A program made the translations under genes and the position numbers. Shown piece after piece: positions 19,680 through 27,579 of a stretch of 64,000 bases of DNA. Position 1 is the stretch's first letter; every line of letters starts with the position of its first letter. The DNA lies in assembly GCA_036015235.1 (NCBI GenBank), contig CP107926.1, forward strand, positions 6,571,501 to 6,635,500, read 5' to 3'. This DNA is from Streptomyces sp. NBC_00433 (lineage in GTDB: Bacteria; Actinomycetota; Actinomycetes; Streptomycetales; Streptomycetaceae). The notes under the pieces are model-generated. The model had not been told where the DNA came from, searched no databases, and was given only the letters and a program-made list of their open reading frames with translations.

Positions 19680-21007
19680 CCCAGTGGGCTCCTGTCATGG
19701 GCGGCATGCGCTGTGGCGTGTACGGCGGCGCCGTGGGACATGCCGTGCGTGAGTACGCCGTGATCGTAGGCGGTCTCCGCGTGCACGGTGAGGTCCAGGC
19801 CGGTCCTTTCGTGCTCCTCGCTCGCCCGGAAGCCCATCAGCCTGTCGATGGCCCTGCCGATCCCGTACGTCGTCGCGAAGGCGTACGCCCCCACCGCCGC
19901 GACGGCGACGGCCTGCCGGCCCAGTTGCGCGAGGCCGCCGCCGTAGAGCAGGCCCTCGGGTCCGCCGGTCATCGATTCGGTGGCGAGCAGCCCGATCAGC
20001 AGGGTGCCGACGACGCCGCCGGCCAGGTGCACACCGACGACGTCCAGCGAGTCGTCCACGCCCCAGCGGAATTTCCAGCTCACCGCGTATGAGCAGAGCA
20101 CGCCCGCCGCGAGCCCCACGACGGCCGCGCCCGGCACGTCGACACTGCCGCACGACGGGGTGATCGCGACCAGCCCGGCGATCGACCCGGAAGCGGCGCC
20201 CAGCGTCGTGGCGTGCCCGTCCCTGCGCTTCTCCACCAGCAGCCAGCCCAGCAGGCCCGCGCAGCCCGCGGTCTGGGTGTTGAGGAAGGCCGCGCCCGCC
20301 ATGCCGTCGGCGCCGAGCGCGGAACCCGCGTTGAAGCCGAACCAGCCGAACCACAGCAGCCCGGCGCCCAGCAGCACCAGCGGCAGGTTGTGCGGGCGCA
20401 TCGAGTCCTTGCGGAAGCCCAGCCGCGGCCCGAGCACGATCGCCAGCGCGAGCCCCGAGGCGCCCGAGCACACCTCGACCACCGTGCCGCCCGCGTAGTC
20501 CAGCGCGTGCAGTTTCGCGGTGATCCAGCCGCCGTCGGCGAAGACCCAGTGCGCGACGGGGACGTATACGGCCAGCGTCCACACCACCACGAAGACCACC
20601 CACGCCCCGAACCGCGCCCGGTCCGCCACCGCGCCGCTGATCAGGGCCGCGGTGATCACCGCGAAGGTCAGCTGGAAGGTCGCGAAGAGCAGCGTGGGGA
20701 CATGCCCGTGCGTCGAGTCGGGGCCTATGCCGTGCATGCCGAGGTGCTTCAGGTCGCCGATGAGGCCGAGGCCGCCGGCGTCGTGGCCGAAGGCGAGGGT
20801 GTAGCCGGCGATCAGCCAGACCATCGTGACCAGCGCGATCGACACGAAGCTCATCATGAGCATGTTGAGCACGCTCTTGCTGCGGACCATGCCGCCGTAG
20901 AAGAGCGCGAGGCCCGGTGTCATCAGCAGCACCAGCGCGGTGGCGGCGAGCAGCCAGGCGGTGTCGGCCGCGTTCACGGCCGTCTGGTCGGCGGACAGCA
21001 GCAGCAC
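19676..21007 (-). CDS. amtB: Ammonium transporter AmtB
   Basis: Trimeric Amt/MEP/Rh channel for ammonium uptake in the cytoplasmic membrane. The 443-residue protein, from GTG at 21007, has about 11 transmembrane helices and family motifs ALFYGGMVRSKSVLNMLMMS, DYAGGTVVEVCSGASGLALA and FNAGSALGADGMAGAAFLNT. His residues expected to line the pore appear in GVHLAGGVVGT. The C-terminal tail is longer than the minimal PII-docking tail and is His-rich (THGMSHGAAVHATAHAAHD). GGAAGG lies about 13 bases before the GTG. It overlaps glnK. Candidate GlnR half-sites lie 50-90 bp upstream. Confidence 0.95.
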   Translation of the reverse strand: MLLLSADQTAVNAADTAWLLAATALVLLMTPGLALFYGGMVRSKSVLNMLMMSFVSIALVTMVWLIAGYTLAFGHDAGGLGLIGDLKHLGMHGIGPDSTHGHVPTLLFATFQLTFAVITAALISGAVADRARFGAWVVFVVVWTLAVYVPVAHWVFADGGWITAKLHALDYAGGTVVEVCSGASGLALAIVLGPRLGFRKDSMRPHNLPLVLLGAGLLWFGWFGFNAGSALGADGMAGAAFLNTQTAGCAGLLGWLLVEKRRDGHATTLGAASGSIAGLVAITPSCGSVDVPGAAVVGLAAGVLCSYAVSWKFRWGVDDSLDVVGVHLAGGVVGTLLIGLLATESMTGGPEGLLYGGGLAQLGRQAVAVAAVGAYAFATTYGIGRAIDRLMGFRASEEHERTGLDLTVHAETAYDHGVLTHGMSHGAAVHATAHAAHDRSPLG

Positions 21008-21056
21008 GAGGGGGGTCCCCTTCCACGGGCGGGTAGGGGAAGCGTCACGGGCTCGC

Positions 21057-21094
21057 GTTACCGTATGTGGGCAGGCGTGTTTCCGCAGTGTTTC
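21057..21094 (-). promoter_or_regulatory. Candidate GlnR box upstream of amtB
   Basis: On the minus strand, GAAAC (21094-21090), a 6-nt spacer, GAAAC (21083-21079), a 17-nt gap (6+5+6) and GTAAC (21061-21057) lie on an 11-bp phase. This resembles the GTnAC-n6-GAAAC half-sites bound by the OmpR-type nitrogen regulator GlnR, which is known to activate amtB in Streptomyces. One half-site position does not match. A further GAAAC at 21112-21108 is out of phase. Confidence 0.42.
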
Positions 21095-21180
21095 GTGTTG
21101 CGCGGGCGTTTCGGCACCCTCACCGGGGTGCGTCCTCGGCGCCGGGGCGCCCGACGTCCTCGTACACCCCCGGCATCGGG

Positions 21181-21186
21181 GAGAAT
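21181..21186 (+). promoter_or_regulatory. -10 element for a leaderless era transcript
   Basis: GAGAAT ends seven bases before the ATG at 21194, the same arrangement as upstream of recO and dus in this window. It supports 21194 rather than the in-frame ATG at 21185. Confidence 0.5.
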
Positions 21187-21193
21187 GAGGCGC

Positions 21194-22138
21194 ATGAGCG
21201 CTCGTACCCCCTCCGCCGCCGGCCCCGCACACCGGTCCGGCTTCGCCTGCTTCGTCGGCCGCCCCAACGCCGGCAAGTCCACCCTCACGAACGCTCTGGT
21301 CGGCCAGAAGGTGGCGATCACCTCCAACCGGCCGCAGACGACCAGGCACACCGTACGGGGCATCGTGCACCGCCCGGAAGCCCAGCTCGTGCTGGTCGAC
21401 ACCCCCGGGCTGCACAAGCCCCGCACGCTGCTCGGCGAGCGGCTCAACGACGTGGTGCGCAGCACCTGGGCCGAGGTCGACGTGATCGGCTTCTGCCTGC
21501 CCGCCGACCAGAAGCTCGGCCCCGGCGACACCTTCATCGCGCGCGAGCTGGCCGGGATCCGCAGGACACCGAAGGTCGCGGTCGTCACCAAGACCGACCT
21601 GGTCGACTCCAAGGCCCTCGCCCAGCAGCTGCTCGCGGTCGACAAGCTCAGCCGCGACCTGGACTTCGAGTGGGCCGAGATCGTGCCGGTCTCCGCGGTC
21701 GCCGGCGAACAGGTCGGCCTGCTCGCCGACCTCCTCGTCCCGCTGCTCCCCGAGGGCCCCCTGCTCTACCCCGAGGGCGACCTCACCGACGAGCCCGAGC
21801 AGATCATGGTCGCCGAGCTGATCCGCGAGGCGGCGCTGGAAGGCGTACGCGACGAGCTGCCGCACTCGATCGCCGTCGTCGTCGAGGAGATGCTCCCCCG
21901 CGAGGGCCGCCCCGCCGACCGCCCGCTGCTCGACATCCACGCCAACCTCTACATCGAGCGCCCCTCCCAGAAGGGCATCGTCATCGGCCCCAAGGGCGCC
22001 CGCCTCAAGGAGGTCGGCGTCAAGTCCCGCCAGCAGATCGAGGCCCTCCTCGGCACACCGGTCTTCCTCGACCTCCATGTGAAGGTCGCCAAGGACTGGC
22101 AGCGCGACCCGAAGCAGCTCAGGAAGCTCGGCTTCTAG
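21194..22138 (+). CDS. era: GTPase Era, 30S ribosome assembly factor
   Basis: Era binds the 3' end of 16S rRNA and assists maturation of the small subunit, in the same process as YbeY encoded nearby. The 314-residue protein has G1 GRPNAGKST, the switch region NRPQTTRH, G3 DTPG, G4 TKTD and an SAV segment (G5), then a C-terminal KH domain with the GxxG-type loop IGPKGARLKEVG. MSARTPSAAG at 21194 is the preferred start (leaderless). The amtB-glnK pair lies between the cytidine-deaminase-like gene and era on the opposite strand. Confidence 0.97.
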   Translation: MSARTPSAAGPAHRSGFACFVGRPNAGKSTLTNALVGQKVAITSNRPQTTRHTVRGIVHRPEAQLVLVDTPGLHKPRTLLGERLNDVVRSTWAEVDVIGFCLPADQKLGPGDTFIARELAGIRRTPKVAVVTKTDLVDSKALAQQLLAVDKLSRDLDFEWAEIVPVSAVAGEQVGLLADLLVPLLPEGPLLYPEGDLTDEPEQIMVAELIREAALEGVRDELPHSIAVVVEEMLPREGRPADRPLLDIHANLYIERPSQKGIVIGPKGARLKEVGVKSRQQIEALLGTPVFLDLHVKVAKDWQRDPKQLRKLGF

Positions 22139-22156
22139 TCCGCTGGCCTCCGGACC

Positions 22157-23185
22157 TCAGCCGCGCCCGGCGGTGCGGGCGGTCCGGGAGGGCGCGAGGT
22201 AGGGGCTCGGGCCCTTCAAGGTGCGGTGGATCGGGGCCGTCTCCGTCCGGCGGACGCCGGGGATGGCCGCCACCGGCCCGGTGAGGTAGCGGTAGAGCGC
22301 CCGCGCGTCGCGGCACAGCAGCGACGCGTAGACGTTCGCCGTCCCCGTCGTGGCCGCGGCGAAGGCCACCTCCTCGTGCGCGGCCAGCGCCTGCCCCGCC
22401 GCCGCCAGGCTGGCCGGCTCGACCTCGAGCAGCATCGCCGTGCGCATCTCGGGCGCCAGGACCCCCTGCCCGAAGTCGAGGTCGTAGTAGAGCGCCCCGC
22501 TCGCCCGCAGCTCCGCCATCCGGCGCCGTATCGTCGTCTGGGACCACCCGGTGAGCGCGGCCAGCTCCGCCGCGGGGGTGCGCCCGTCGCGGGCGAGCGC
22601 GGCGAAGAGCCGCCTGTCCTCCTCCCCGAGCACGACCGGCTCGCCGTCCTGGGTGGCGGGCGGCGGGCGCAGCGCCCGCACCTGCTCGGGCGTCAGCGGC
22701 CCGGTCCTGCTCACCGGGCTTCGCTCGTGGCCGAAGAAGACGTGCAGCATCGCGTGCGCGGTGACCTGCACCACCCGCGGCGTCTGCGGCAGCTTCTGCA
22801 GCAGCAGCGCGTCGGAGTCCGTGTCGGGTCCCGAGGCGTAGGTGAAGCAGCAGATCTCGGTGCCGCCGGACAGCAGGCTCACCCACCGGGTGTCGGTGCG
22901 CCGGGCCAGCGCCTCGCCGATCGACGCGGCGGCGTCCGGGGTGCACCGCACCCGTACGAACCACGGCGTCAGCCCGATCCGCAGCGGGTCGCTGAGCCCG
23001 AGCACCCGCAGGCCCGAGGTCTCGCGCAGCCGGGCGTAGCGGCGGGCGACGGTCTGGTCGGAGACGCCGAGCACCTCGCCGATCCGCCGGAAGGACGCCC
23101 GGCCGTCGAGCTGCAGCGCCTGCGCCACCTGCTGGTCGAGCAGGTCGAGAAGGGCCAGCGGCATCATCGACGTGTCGGATTGCAT
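22157..23185 (-). CDS. Lrp/AsnC-family regulator with two HTH-RAM modules
   Basis: The 342-residue protein contains two Lrp-like units: HTH LDQQVAQALQLDGRASFRRIGEVLGVSDQTVARRYARLRE (near residue 20) followed by a ligand-type domain, and a second HTH LGEEDRRLFAALARDGRTPAAELAALTGWSQTTIRRRMAELR (about 190-230) followed by another RAM-like domain. Tandem Lrp proteins are common in actinobacteria; ligands are usually amino acids but none is known here. ATG 23185 has TAGGCT six bases upstream, a leaderless start. A 13-bp direct repeat flanks this promoter. It is divergent from an MFS exporter gene and is the likely regulator of it and of itself. Confidence 0.9.
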   Translation of the reverse strand: MQSDTSMMPLALLDLLDQQVAQALQLDGRASFRRIGEVLGVSDQTVARRYARLRETSGLRVLGLSDPLRIGLTPWFVRVRCTPDAAASIGEALARRTDTRWVSLLSGGTEICCFTYASGPDTDSDALLLQKLPQTPRVVQVTAHAMLHVFFGHERSPVSRTGPLTPEQVRALRPPPATQDGEPVVLGEEDRRLFAALARDGRTPAAELAALTGWSQTTIRRRMAELRASGALYYDLDFGQGVLAPEMRTAMLLEVEPASLAAAGQALAAHEEVAFAAATTGTANVYASLLCRDARALYRYLTGPVAAIPGVRRTETAPIHRTLKGPSPYLAPSRTARTAGRG

Positions 23186-23211
23186 CCCCACAGCCTAGGA
23201 CGTGTCGGATT
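23169..23211. promoter_or_regulatory. Direct repeat flanking the Lrp-type gene promoter
   Basis: GACGTGTCGGATT occurs exactly at 23169-23181 and 23199-23211. On the minus strand, one copy lies just upstream of the -10 (TAGGCT, 23197-23192) and the other just inside the coding start. The core GACGTGTC is partly palindromic. Such spacing suits an autoregulatory operator pair and may also control the divergent MFS gene. Confidence 0.5.
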
Positions 23212-23316
23212 CCGCCGTGAAAGCCCCATCGGCTGTGGGGTGGCGGAGCCGTGCCCCAGCCTGGGACAGTCATCGCCGCACCACCGCACCGCACCGCATG
23301 AAACGGAGTCCACCCG

Positions 23317-24744
23317 ATGCGCAAATGGCTGCCCCTGGTGACGATCTGCCTGGGGGCCTTCATCCTCCTGGTCGACGTCACGATCGTGAACGTCGCTCTG
23401 CCGAGCATGGCGTCGGACCTCGACGCACCCTTCTCCGCCCTGCAATGGGTCATCGACGGCTACGCCCTCGCGCTCGCCGCGCTGCTGCTGGTCGCGGGCT
23501 CGCTCGGCGACCTGTTCGGCCACCGGCGGCTGTACGTGGCCGGCCTCGCCGTCTTCGCCCTGGCCTCGCTGGGCGCGGCGCTGTCACCGAACGCCGCCGT
23601 GCTGATCACCGCGCGTGCGGTGCAGGGGGTCGGCGGGGCGGCGATGTTCGCCACCTCGGCCGCGCTGGTCGCGGCGACCTATCGGGGCCGCGACCGCGGG
23701 GTCGCCTTCGGCGTGTGGGGCGCGGTCAACGGCGCCGCGGCGGCGGCCGGGCCGATCGTGGGCGGCCTGCTCACCCAGGGCTTCGGCTGGCAGGCCATCT
23801 TCCTGGTCAACCTGCCGATCGCCGCGGTCGCGATAGCGATCGCCATGCGCTCCCTGCCCGCCGCGGGCGAGCGCGGCACGGGCCGGCTCGACCTGCCGGG
23901 CGCCGCCGCCTTCACGCTGGCCGCCGGCGCGCTGACGTACGCCCTGATCCGCGGCGGCGACGACGGCTGGACGGACACGCTGGCGCTGACCGCCTTCGCG
24001 GTGGCCGCGGTCGCGGCGGTCGCCTTCGTCCTCATCGAGGCCCGCTCCGACCATCCGATGATCGAGCTGGCGCTGCTGCGCCGCCCGGTCTTCAGCGGCC
24101 TGCTCGGGGGCGCCCTGATCTACCAGGCGGCGGCCTTCAGCGGCCTGGTCTACTTCTCCCTCTGGCTGCAGGACGTCCTCCACCTCAGCCCGATCCGCGG
24201 CGGCCTGGCCCTGATGCCGATGGCGGGCACCGCCTTCATCGTCGCCGCGGCGGCCGGGCGGCACATGCACCGCTTCCCCGCGCGCGTGCCGATCGGCGGC
24301 GGCCTGTTCATCATCGGCCTGGGCTGCGGCCTGCTGGCGCTGACCGTGCACACCTCCTCGGGGCAGGCCTCGATCTTCGCGGGCCTCGCGGTGATCGGCG
24401 TCGGCGTCGGCTTCACCACGCCCGTCCTCGTCTCGGCCGCCGTCGACGCGGTCCCGCCGGACCGCGCGGGCATGGCGGGCGGCGCGGTCAACACGGCACG
24501 CCAGCTCGGCATGACGCTCGGTATCGCGCTCTTCGGCGCGGTCTTCACCGCCCGGCTGCGCAGCGTCACCGCCCACGGCGGCAGCCCGCACGCGGCATAC
24601 GCGTCCGGCCTCGACCGCATCTCCCTCTACGCGGCCGCCGCGGGCCTGGCGGGCGCGATCGCCGTCTTCACCCTGGTCCGCCCGCCCCGCAAGGCGGACC
24701 AGGCCCCGTCCGACGCCCCCGCCCCGGCGGCGGCGACCCGCTGA
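23317..24744 (+). CDS. MFS drug/solute exporter (DHA2, 14-TM type)
   Basis: Proton-driven efflux pump of the DHA2 subfamily in the cytoplasmic membrane. The 475-residue protein starts MRKWLPLVTICLGAFILLVD. It shows motif D1 (LVDVTIVNVALPSM), motif A (GSLGDLFGHRRLY), motif B in ARAVQGVGGAAMF and motif C in GPIVGGLL. About 14 hydrophobic helices are visible. GGAG precedes the ATG. It is divergent from the Lrp-type regulator, a common regulator-pump arrangement. The substrate is unknown. Confidence 0.92.
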   Translation: MRKWLPLVTICLGAFILLVDVTIVNVALPSMASDLDAPFSALQWVIDGYALALAALLLVAGSLGDLFGHRRLYVAGLAVFALASLGAALSPNAAVLITARAVQGVGGAAMFATSAALVAATYRGRDRGVAFGVWGAVNGAAAAAGPIVGGLLTQGFGWQAIFLVNLPIAAVAIAIAMRSLPAAGERGTGRLDLPGAAAFTLAAGALTYALIRGGDDGWTDTLALTAFAVAAVAAVAFVLIEARSDHPMIELALLRRPVFSGLLGGALIYQAAAFSGLVYFSLWLQDVLHLSPIRGGLALMPMAGTAFIVAAAAGRHMHRFPARVPIGGGLFIIGLGCGLLALTVHTSSGQASIFAGLAVIGVGVGFTTPVLVSAAVDAVPPDRAGMAGGAVNTARQLGMTLGIALFGAVFTARLRSVTAHGGSPHAAYASGLDRISLYAAAAGLAGAIAVFTLVRPPRKADQAPSDAPAPAAATR

Positions 24745-24827
24745 CCGGTAGGCACGGCTGACCCCTCCGACGCCGGGCCGGTATGCCGGCGACCGCCCAT
24801 ATGCTGAGCCCGGCGAAGGGGTGGGAC

Positions 24828-25379
24828 ATGGCAAGGCGCAGGGGGAGCGGCCCGGTTTCCGGGCCGCTGGAGATACGGGCCGCCGGTATCGGGTGGCAGC
24901 TGTTCAGCCTGGCGTGCAGCTCGCTGGGCGTGCTCAGGCTGGCCTTCGACCACAACCACTACTTCGCGGTCACGGGATGGGTGCTGCTGGCCCTCCCCGT
25001 GGCGAGCGCGGCGCTGCTTGTCGGGCGCCAGGTGCGGCTGCGCGGCCAGGAGCCGCTGCTGCGGATCGACGACGGCGGGATCGCCCTCTTCGACGGCCAC
25101 ACGGTCGGCTGGGGCGAGATCAGCGAGGTCCGCGAGGTCACCAGCGGCACGGGCCTGGCCTTCCTCCCCAAGGGCTCGGCCGAGCTGCCGGCCTTCGCCC
25201 CGGTGCTCCTGCCCGCCGGCGCGAAGGGCCTGGCCCGCCGCAGGACCGAGCGCTTCGGCACCCCGCTGGTCATCTATCCGCGGGCGCTGGACACCTCCAA
25301 GGAGGCGATCGTCGCCGCGGTCGGCCGCTACGGGATCCCCTATGCGGGCGCCGAGTCCGCCGAGGCCGCCATCACGTAG
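24828..25379 (+). CDS. Membrane protein with a PH-like C-terminal domain
   Basis: A 183-residue protein with two hydrophobic helices near the N-terminus (WQLFSLACSSLGVLRL; FAVTGWVLLALPVASAALLVG). A soluble part resembles bacterial PH-like domains: LLRIDDGGIALFDGHTVGWGEISEV looks like the strand-turn start, and PLVIYPRALDTSKEAIVAAVGRY like the closing helix. The ATG at 24828 is chosen because AAGGGGTGGG lies just upstream and the protein then starts MARRRGSGPV. The function is unknown. It lies about 80 bp after the MFS gene and may share its transcript. Confidence 0.7.
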   Translation: MARRRGSGPVSGPLEIRAAGIGWQLFSLACSSLGVLRLAFDHNHYFAVTGWVLLALPVASAALLVGRQVRLRGQEPLLRIDDGGIALFDGHTVGWGEISEVREVTSGTGLAFLPKGSAELPAFAPVLLPAGAKGLARRRTERFGTPLVIYPRALDTSKEAIVAAVGRYGIPYAGAESAEAAIT

Positions 25380-25473
25380 CGGGCCCTGGGGCATTCGGGC
25401 GATCTTCTGGCGATCTGTCCCGATTCTGACCCCCGATTCCGGTGACCGGGGTCACATATTCTTCTCACGTAAA

Positions 25474-25510
25474 GCGCCCCTCCATTTACTCCCGGTGAAT
25501 GGAGGGGCGC
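25474..25510. terminator. Perfect 13-bp hairpin, probable terminator
   Basis: GCGCCCCTCCATT (25474-25486) and AATGGAGGGGCGC (25498-25510) form a perfect stem with an 11-nt loop, after the PH-like gene and upstream of the transglycosylase leader. It lacks a U tract, which is normal for GC-rich actinobacterial terminators. Confidence 0.7.
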
Positions 25511-25623
25511 CCCCTTGTGATCCCCTCCGTATAGCGTGGGTCACATACTAAGCCGCTTAGTGAACCGCACGCCCGGTATCGCACGGAGAATCGGCGCCCG
25601 GTGCGCCCACTACGAATGCGAGG

Positions 25624-25691
25624 CGTAGCGGGGGTCTTTGACCTGCCCTTCCGTCACCTCTAACAATTCAGGGGTCCCGCTACGGAAGAGG
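25624..25691 (+). promoter_or_regulatory. Structured 5' leader (riboswitch-like) of the transglycosylase gene
   Basis: Two mutually exclusive helices can form. Helix A pairs CGTAGCGGG (25624-25632) with CCCGCTACG (25676-25684). Helix B pairs CTTCCGT (25648-25654) with ACGGAAG (25682-25688). They share 25682-25684, and helix B covers part of the GGAAGAGG ribosome-binding site (25684-25691). Streptomyces cell-wall hydrolase genes are known to carry c-di-AMP (ydaO-type) riboswitches in this position. I see suggestive but not diagnostic similarity, so the class is left open. Confidence 0.55.
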
Positions 25692-25701
25692 TAAATCCCT
25701 A

Positions 25702-26541
25702 ATGCAGCTCCCCACGATCCCGAAGAAGCTCCCGTCGTTCGCGAAGTTCAACCAGATGTCGAAGAAGCACAAGATCACGGCGGCCGGCGCAGTTGCCGCA
25801 GCCGCGGTCGTGCTGACGGTCACCGGGCTGGAAGCGACCGCAGGAGCCGGTTCGGCGACCGCGGCGGGCGACCCCACCGGGTTCTCCGTCTCCGCCGGTA
25901 CGCACGCCAAGGAACTCGGCGCGCAGACCGGTATGGCGTCGCAGCACGCCATTCACGACGCCGCACCGCAGACGACGCAGAAGAAGACCGACCTCGCCGA
26001 GGCCTCCAAGAAGGCCACGGAGAAGACCACGGAGAAGAAGGCCACGCACAAGGCAGCGCCGAAGAAGGCGGCCGCGGCCGCCGCCGACCGCGCCAAGTCC
26101 AAGGCGGCGGCCAACCGCTCCACCCACCGCGCCCCGGTCTCCGTACCGAAGAAGACGCACACCGTCGCCACTCCGAAGAAGGCGGCTCCCGCCCCGAAGA
26201 AGGCGACCGTCAAGAAGTACGCGAACAACCTGGACGGTTGGATCAAGCAGTCGCTCGACATCATGCACAAGAAGGGGATTCCCGGTAGCTACGAGGGAAT
26301 TCACCGCAACATCATCCGTGAGTCCAGCGGTAACCCGAAGGCGATCAACCTGTGGGACATCAACGCCCGCAACGGCATTCCCTCGAAGGGTCTGCTCCAG
26401 GTGATCAACCCGACCTTCGACCGTTACCACGTGTCGGGTACGTCCCACAACATCTACGACCCGGTCGCCAACATCACCGCCGCGTGCAACTACGCGGCCG
26501 ACCGCTACGGCTCGATGGACAACGTGAACTCGGCGTACTGA
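25702..26541 (+). CDS. Secreted lytic transglycosylase (SLT domain)
   Basis: Cleaves peptidoglycan glycan strands outside the cell. The 279-residue protein has an N-terminal membrane/export segment (about 25-45, KITAAGAVAAAAVVLTVTG), a long Lys/Ala/Thr-rich linker (about 93-172, rich in KK and AP) and a C-terminal SLT fold. The likely catalytic Glu207 lies in IIRESSGNP, followed by GLLQVINPTFDRYH and the closing NITAACNYAADRYGS. GGAAGAGG lies 10 bases before the ATG, within the folded leader. A strong hairpin follows at 26581-26620. Such hydrolases act in growth, germination or sporulation in streptomycetes. Confidence 0.92.
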   Translation: MQLPTIPKKLPSFAKFNQMSKKHKITAAGAVAAAAVVLTVTGLEATAGAGSATAAGDPTGFSVSAGTHAKELGAQTGMASQHAIHDAAPQTTQKKTDLAEASKKATEKTTEKKATHKAAPKKAAAAAADRAKSKAAANRSTHRAPVSVPKKTHTVATPKKAAPAPKKATVKKYANNLDGWIKQSLDIMHKKGIPGSYEGIHRNIIRESSGNPKAINLWDINARNGIPSKGLLQVINPTFDRYHVSGTSHNIYDPVANITAACNYAADRYGSMDNVNSAY

Positions 26542-26580
26542 TCGCCCCCGCCTGAGGCCCCTTCCCGGGGCAGGTGAGAC

Positions 26581-26620
26581 GAAGGGCGGCGCGGACCTGC
26601 GAAGGCCCGCGCCGCCCTTC
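26581..26620 (+). terminator. Strong hairpin terminator after the transglycosylase gene
   Basis: GAAGGGCGGCGCGG (26581-26594) and CCGCGCCGCCCTTC (26607-26620) form a perfect 14-bp stem with a 12-nt loop. It lies between the stop of this gene and the convergent small membrane protein gene, so it probably stops transcription from both sides. Confidence 0.85.
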
Positions 26621-26640
26621 GGCGTGCCCGCCCATGCCGC

Positions 26641-26889
26641 TCAGGGCCGGCAGGTGCTCGAATCCGGCGAGCACAGCCATCCGTCGTTGCCCGGGTGGTC
26701 CATGTCGTGAAGGAGGCCGAACAGGCTCGCGACGACGACCAGAGCGAAGACCGCACAGGTGGCGAGGCCGACCCACAGGGCGACCTTCCGCCACGGCAGC
26801 GCGCGGGACGCGGACGCACTGGCATCCGCGTCGCGCGACTCGGGCGGCTCGGACCCGCCGGTGTGCCGGCCCGCGTAGCGCGGGCTCAC
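26641..26889 (-). CDS. Small single-pass membrane protein, unknown function
   Basis: An 82-residue protein read from GTG at 26889, overlapping the upstream stop (GTGA). It starts VSPRYAGRHTGGSEPPESRD, has one clear membrane helix (VALWVGLATCAVFALVVVAS) and ends GNDGWLCSPDSSTCRP, with two cysteines that could pair outside. Translational coupling to the WXG-like protein gene suggests that they work together, perhaps in export. I do not recognise the family. Confidence 0.68.
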   Translation of the reverse strand: MSPRYAGRHTGGSEPPESRDADASASASRALPWRKVALWVGLATCAVFALVVVASLFGLLHDMDHPGNDGWLCSPDSSTCRP

Positions 26890-27488
26890 AGCGTGGCCGC
26901 GATCGGCTCGGACGTCCCGGTGACATCGAAGTCGCGGGCTTTCCCCGTGGTGTTCAGATGCGCGATGTCGCCCTGTTCCAGAGTGATCCCGAGCGGCCCG
27001 AACCCCTGGGACTGCGTCGCGCGGTGCCCGACCTCCGTGTCGGTGCCGTCGAAGGCGTCGGCGCTGTCGCTGAAGTTGCCGGCCGCCTCGTGGAGCCGCC
27101 CGGTGATCACCTCGTTCAGTGCCTCCCAGTGGGCGTGCATGTCCTTCAGGCTGCCCACGAAGGCCCAGCCGGCATCCTGCCGCGCGACCTCCCAGCCCGC
27201 TTCCTCCGCCGCGCCCGTCGTCGTCCTGATACGGCCCGCGACCCCCTCGCACTCGCCGGCCAGCCGGCGCAGGTAGGACGACGAGACCCCCACGTCCGGG
27301 TCGCCGCCCCAGACCGGCGGCGGTGCGACGGGCTTCGGCAGCGGCTCAGGAGAGGGCAGATGCGGCGGCGTCACCGGATCCTGCGGGACCACCGGCGGAG
27401 AAGAGGTCGCAGGACCGGGCGCCGAGGTCACGGAATAGGCCGACCGAGGATCGACAGGATGAGTCAAGCTGTCCCCCACCAAGAACAC
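26886..27488 (-). CDS. WXG100/ESX-like protein
   Basis: A 200-residue protein. The first 60 residues are Pro/Ser-rich and disordered (SPEPLPKPVAPPPVWGGDP). The following helical region resembles type VII secretion substrates: YLRRLAGECEGVAGRIRTTT, WAFVGSLKDMHAHWEALNEV and TGRLHEAAGNFSDSADAF, with a central Trp between two amphipathic helices and an FxxxAxxF-like end. The start (GTG 27488) is uncertain; GTG 27479 is possible. No ESX machinery genes are in the window. It is coupled to the downstream small membrane protein. The role is unknown. Confidence 0.58.
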   Translation of the reverse strand: MFLVGDSLTHPVDPRSAYSVTSAPGPATSSPPVVPQDPVTPPHLPSPEPLPKPVAPPPVWGGDPDVGVSSSYLRRLAGECEGVAGRIRTTTGAAEEAGWEVARQDAGWAFVGSLKDMHAHWEALNEVITGRLHEAAGNFSDSADAFDGTDTEVGHRATQSQGFGPLGITLEQGDIAHLNTTGKARDFDVTGTSEPIAATL

Positions 27489-27579
27489 CCCGCTGTCAGC
27501 CAGTCACTCTAGCCGCACGCGCCCCGCCGCACACCGCCGCAATTACGCCACATCGCCCGCCAGGGCCGGCGGAACGTGC

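Noticed and set aside
25474..25510. The 13-bp hairpin as part of the transglycosylase riboswitch
   Set aside because: It lies more than 110 bp upstream of the competing helices and fits better as the terminator of the preceding gene.
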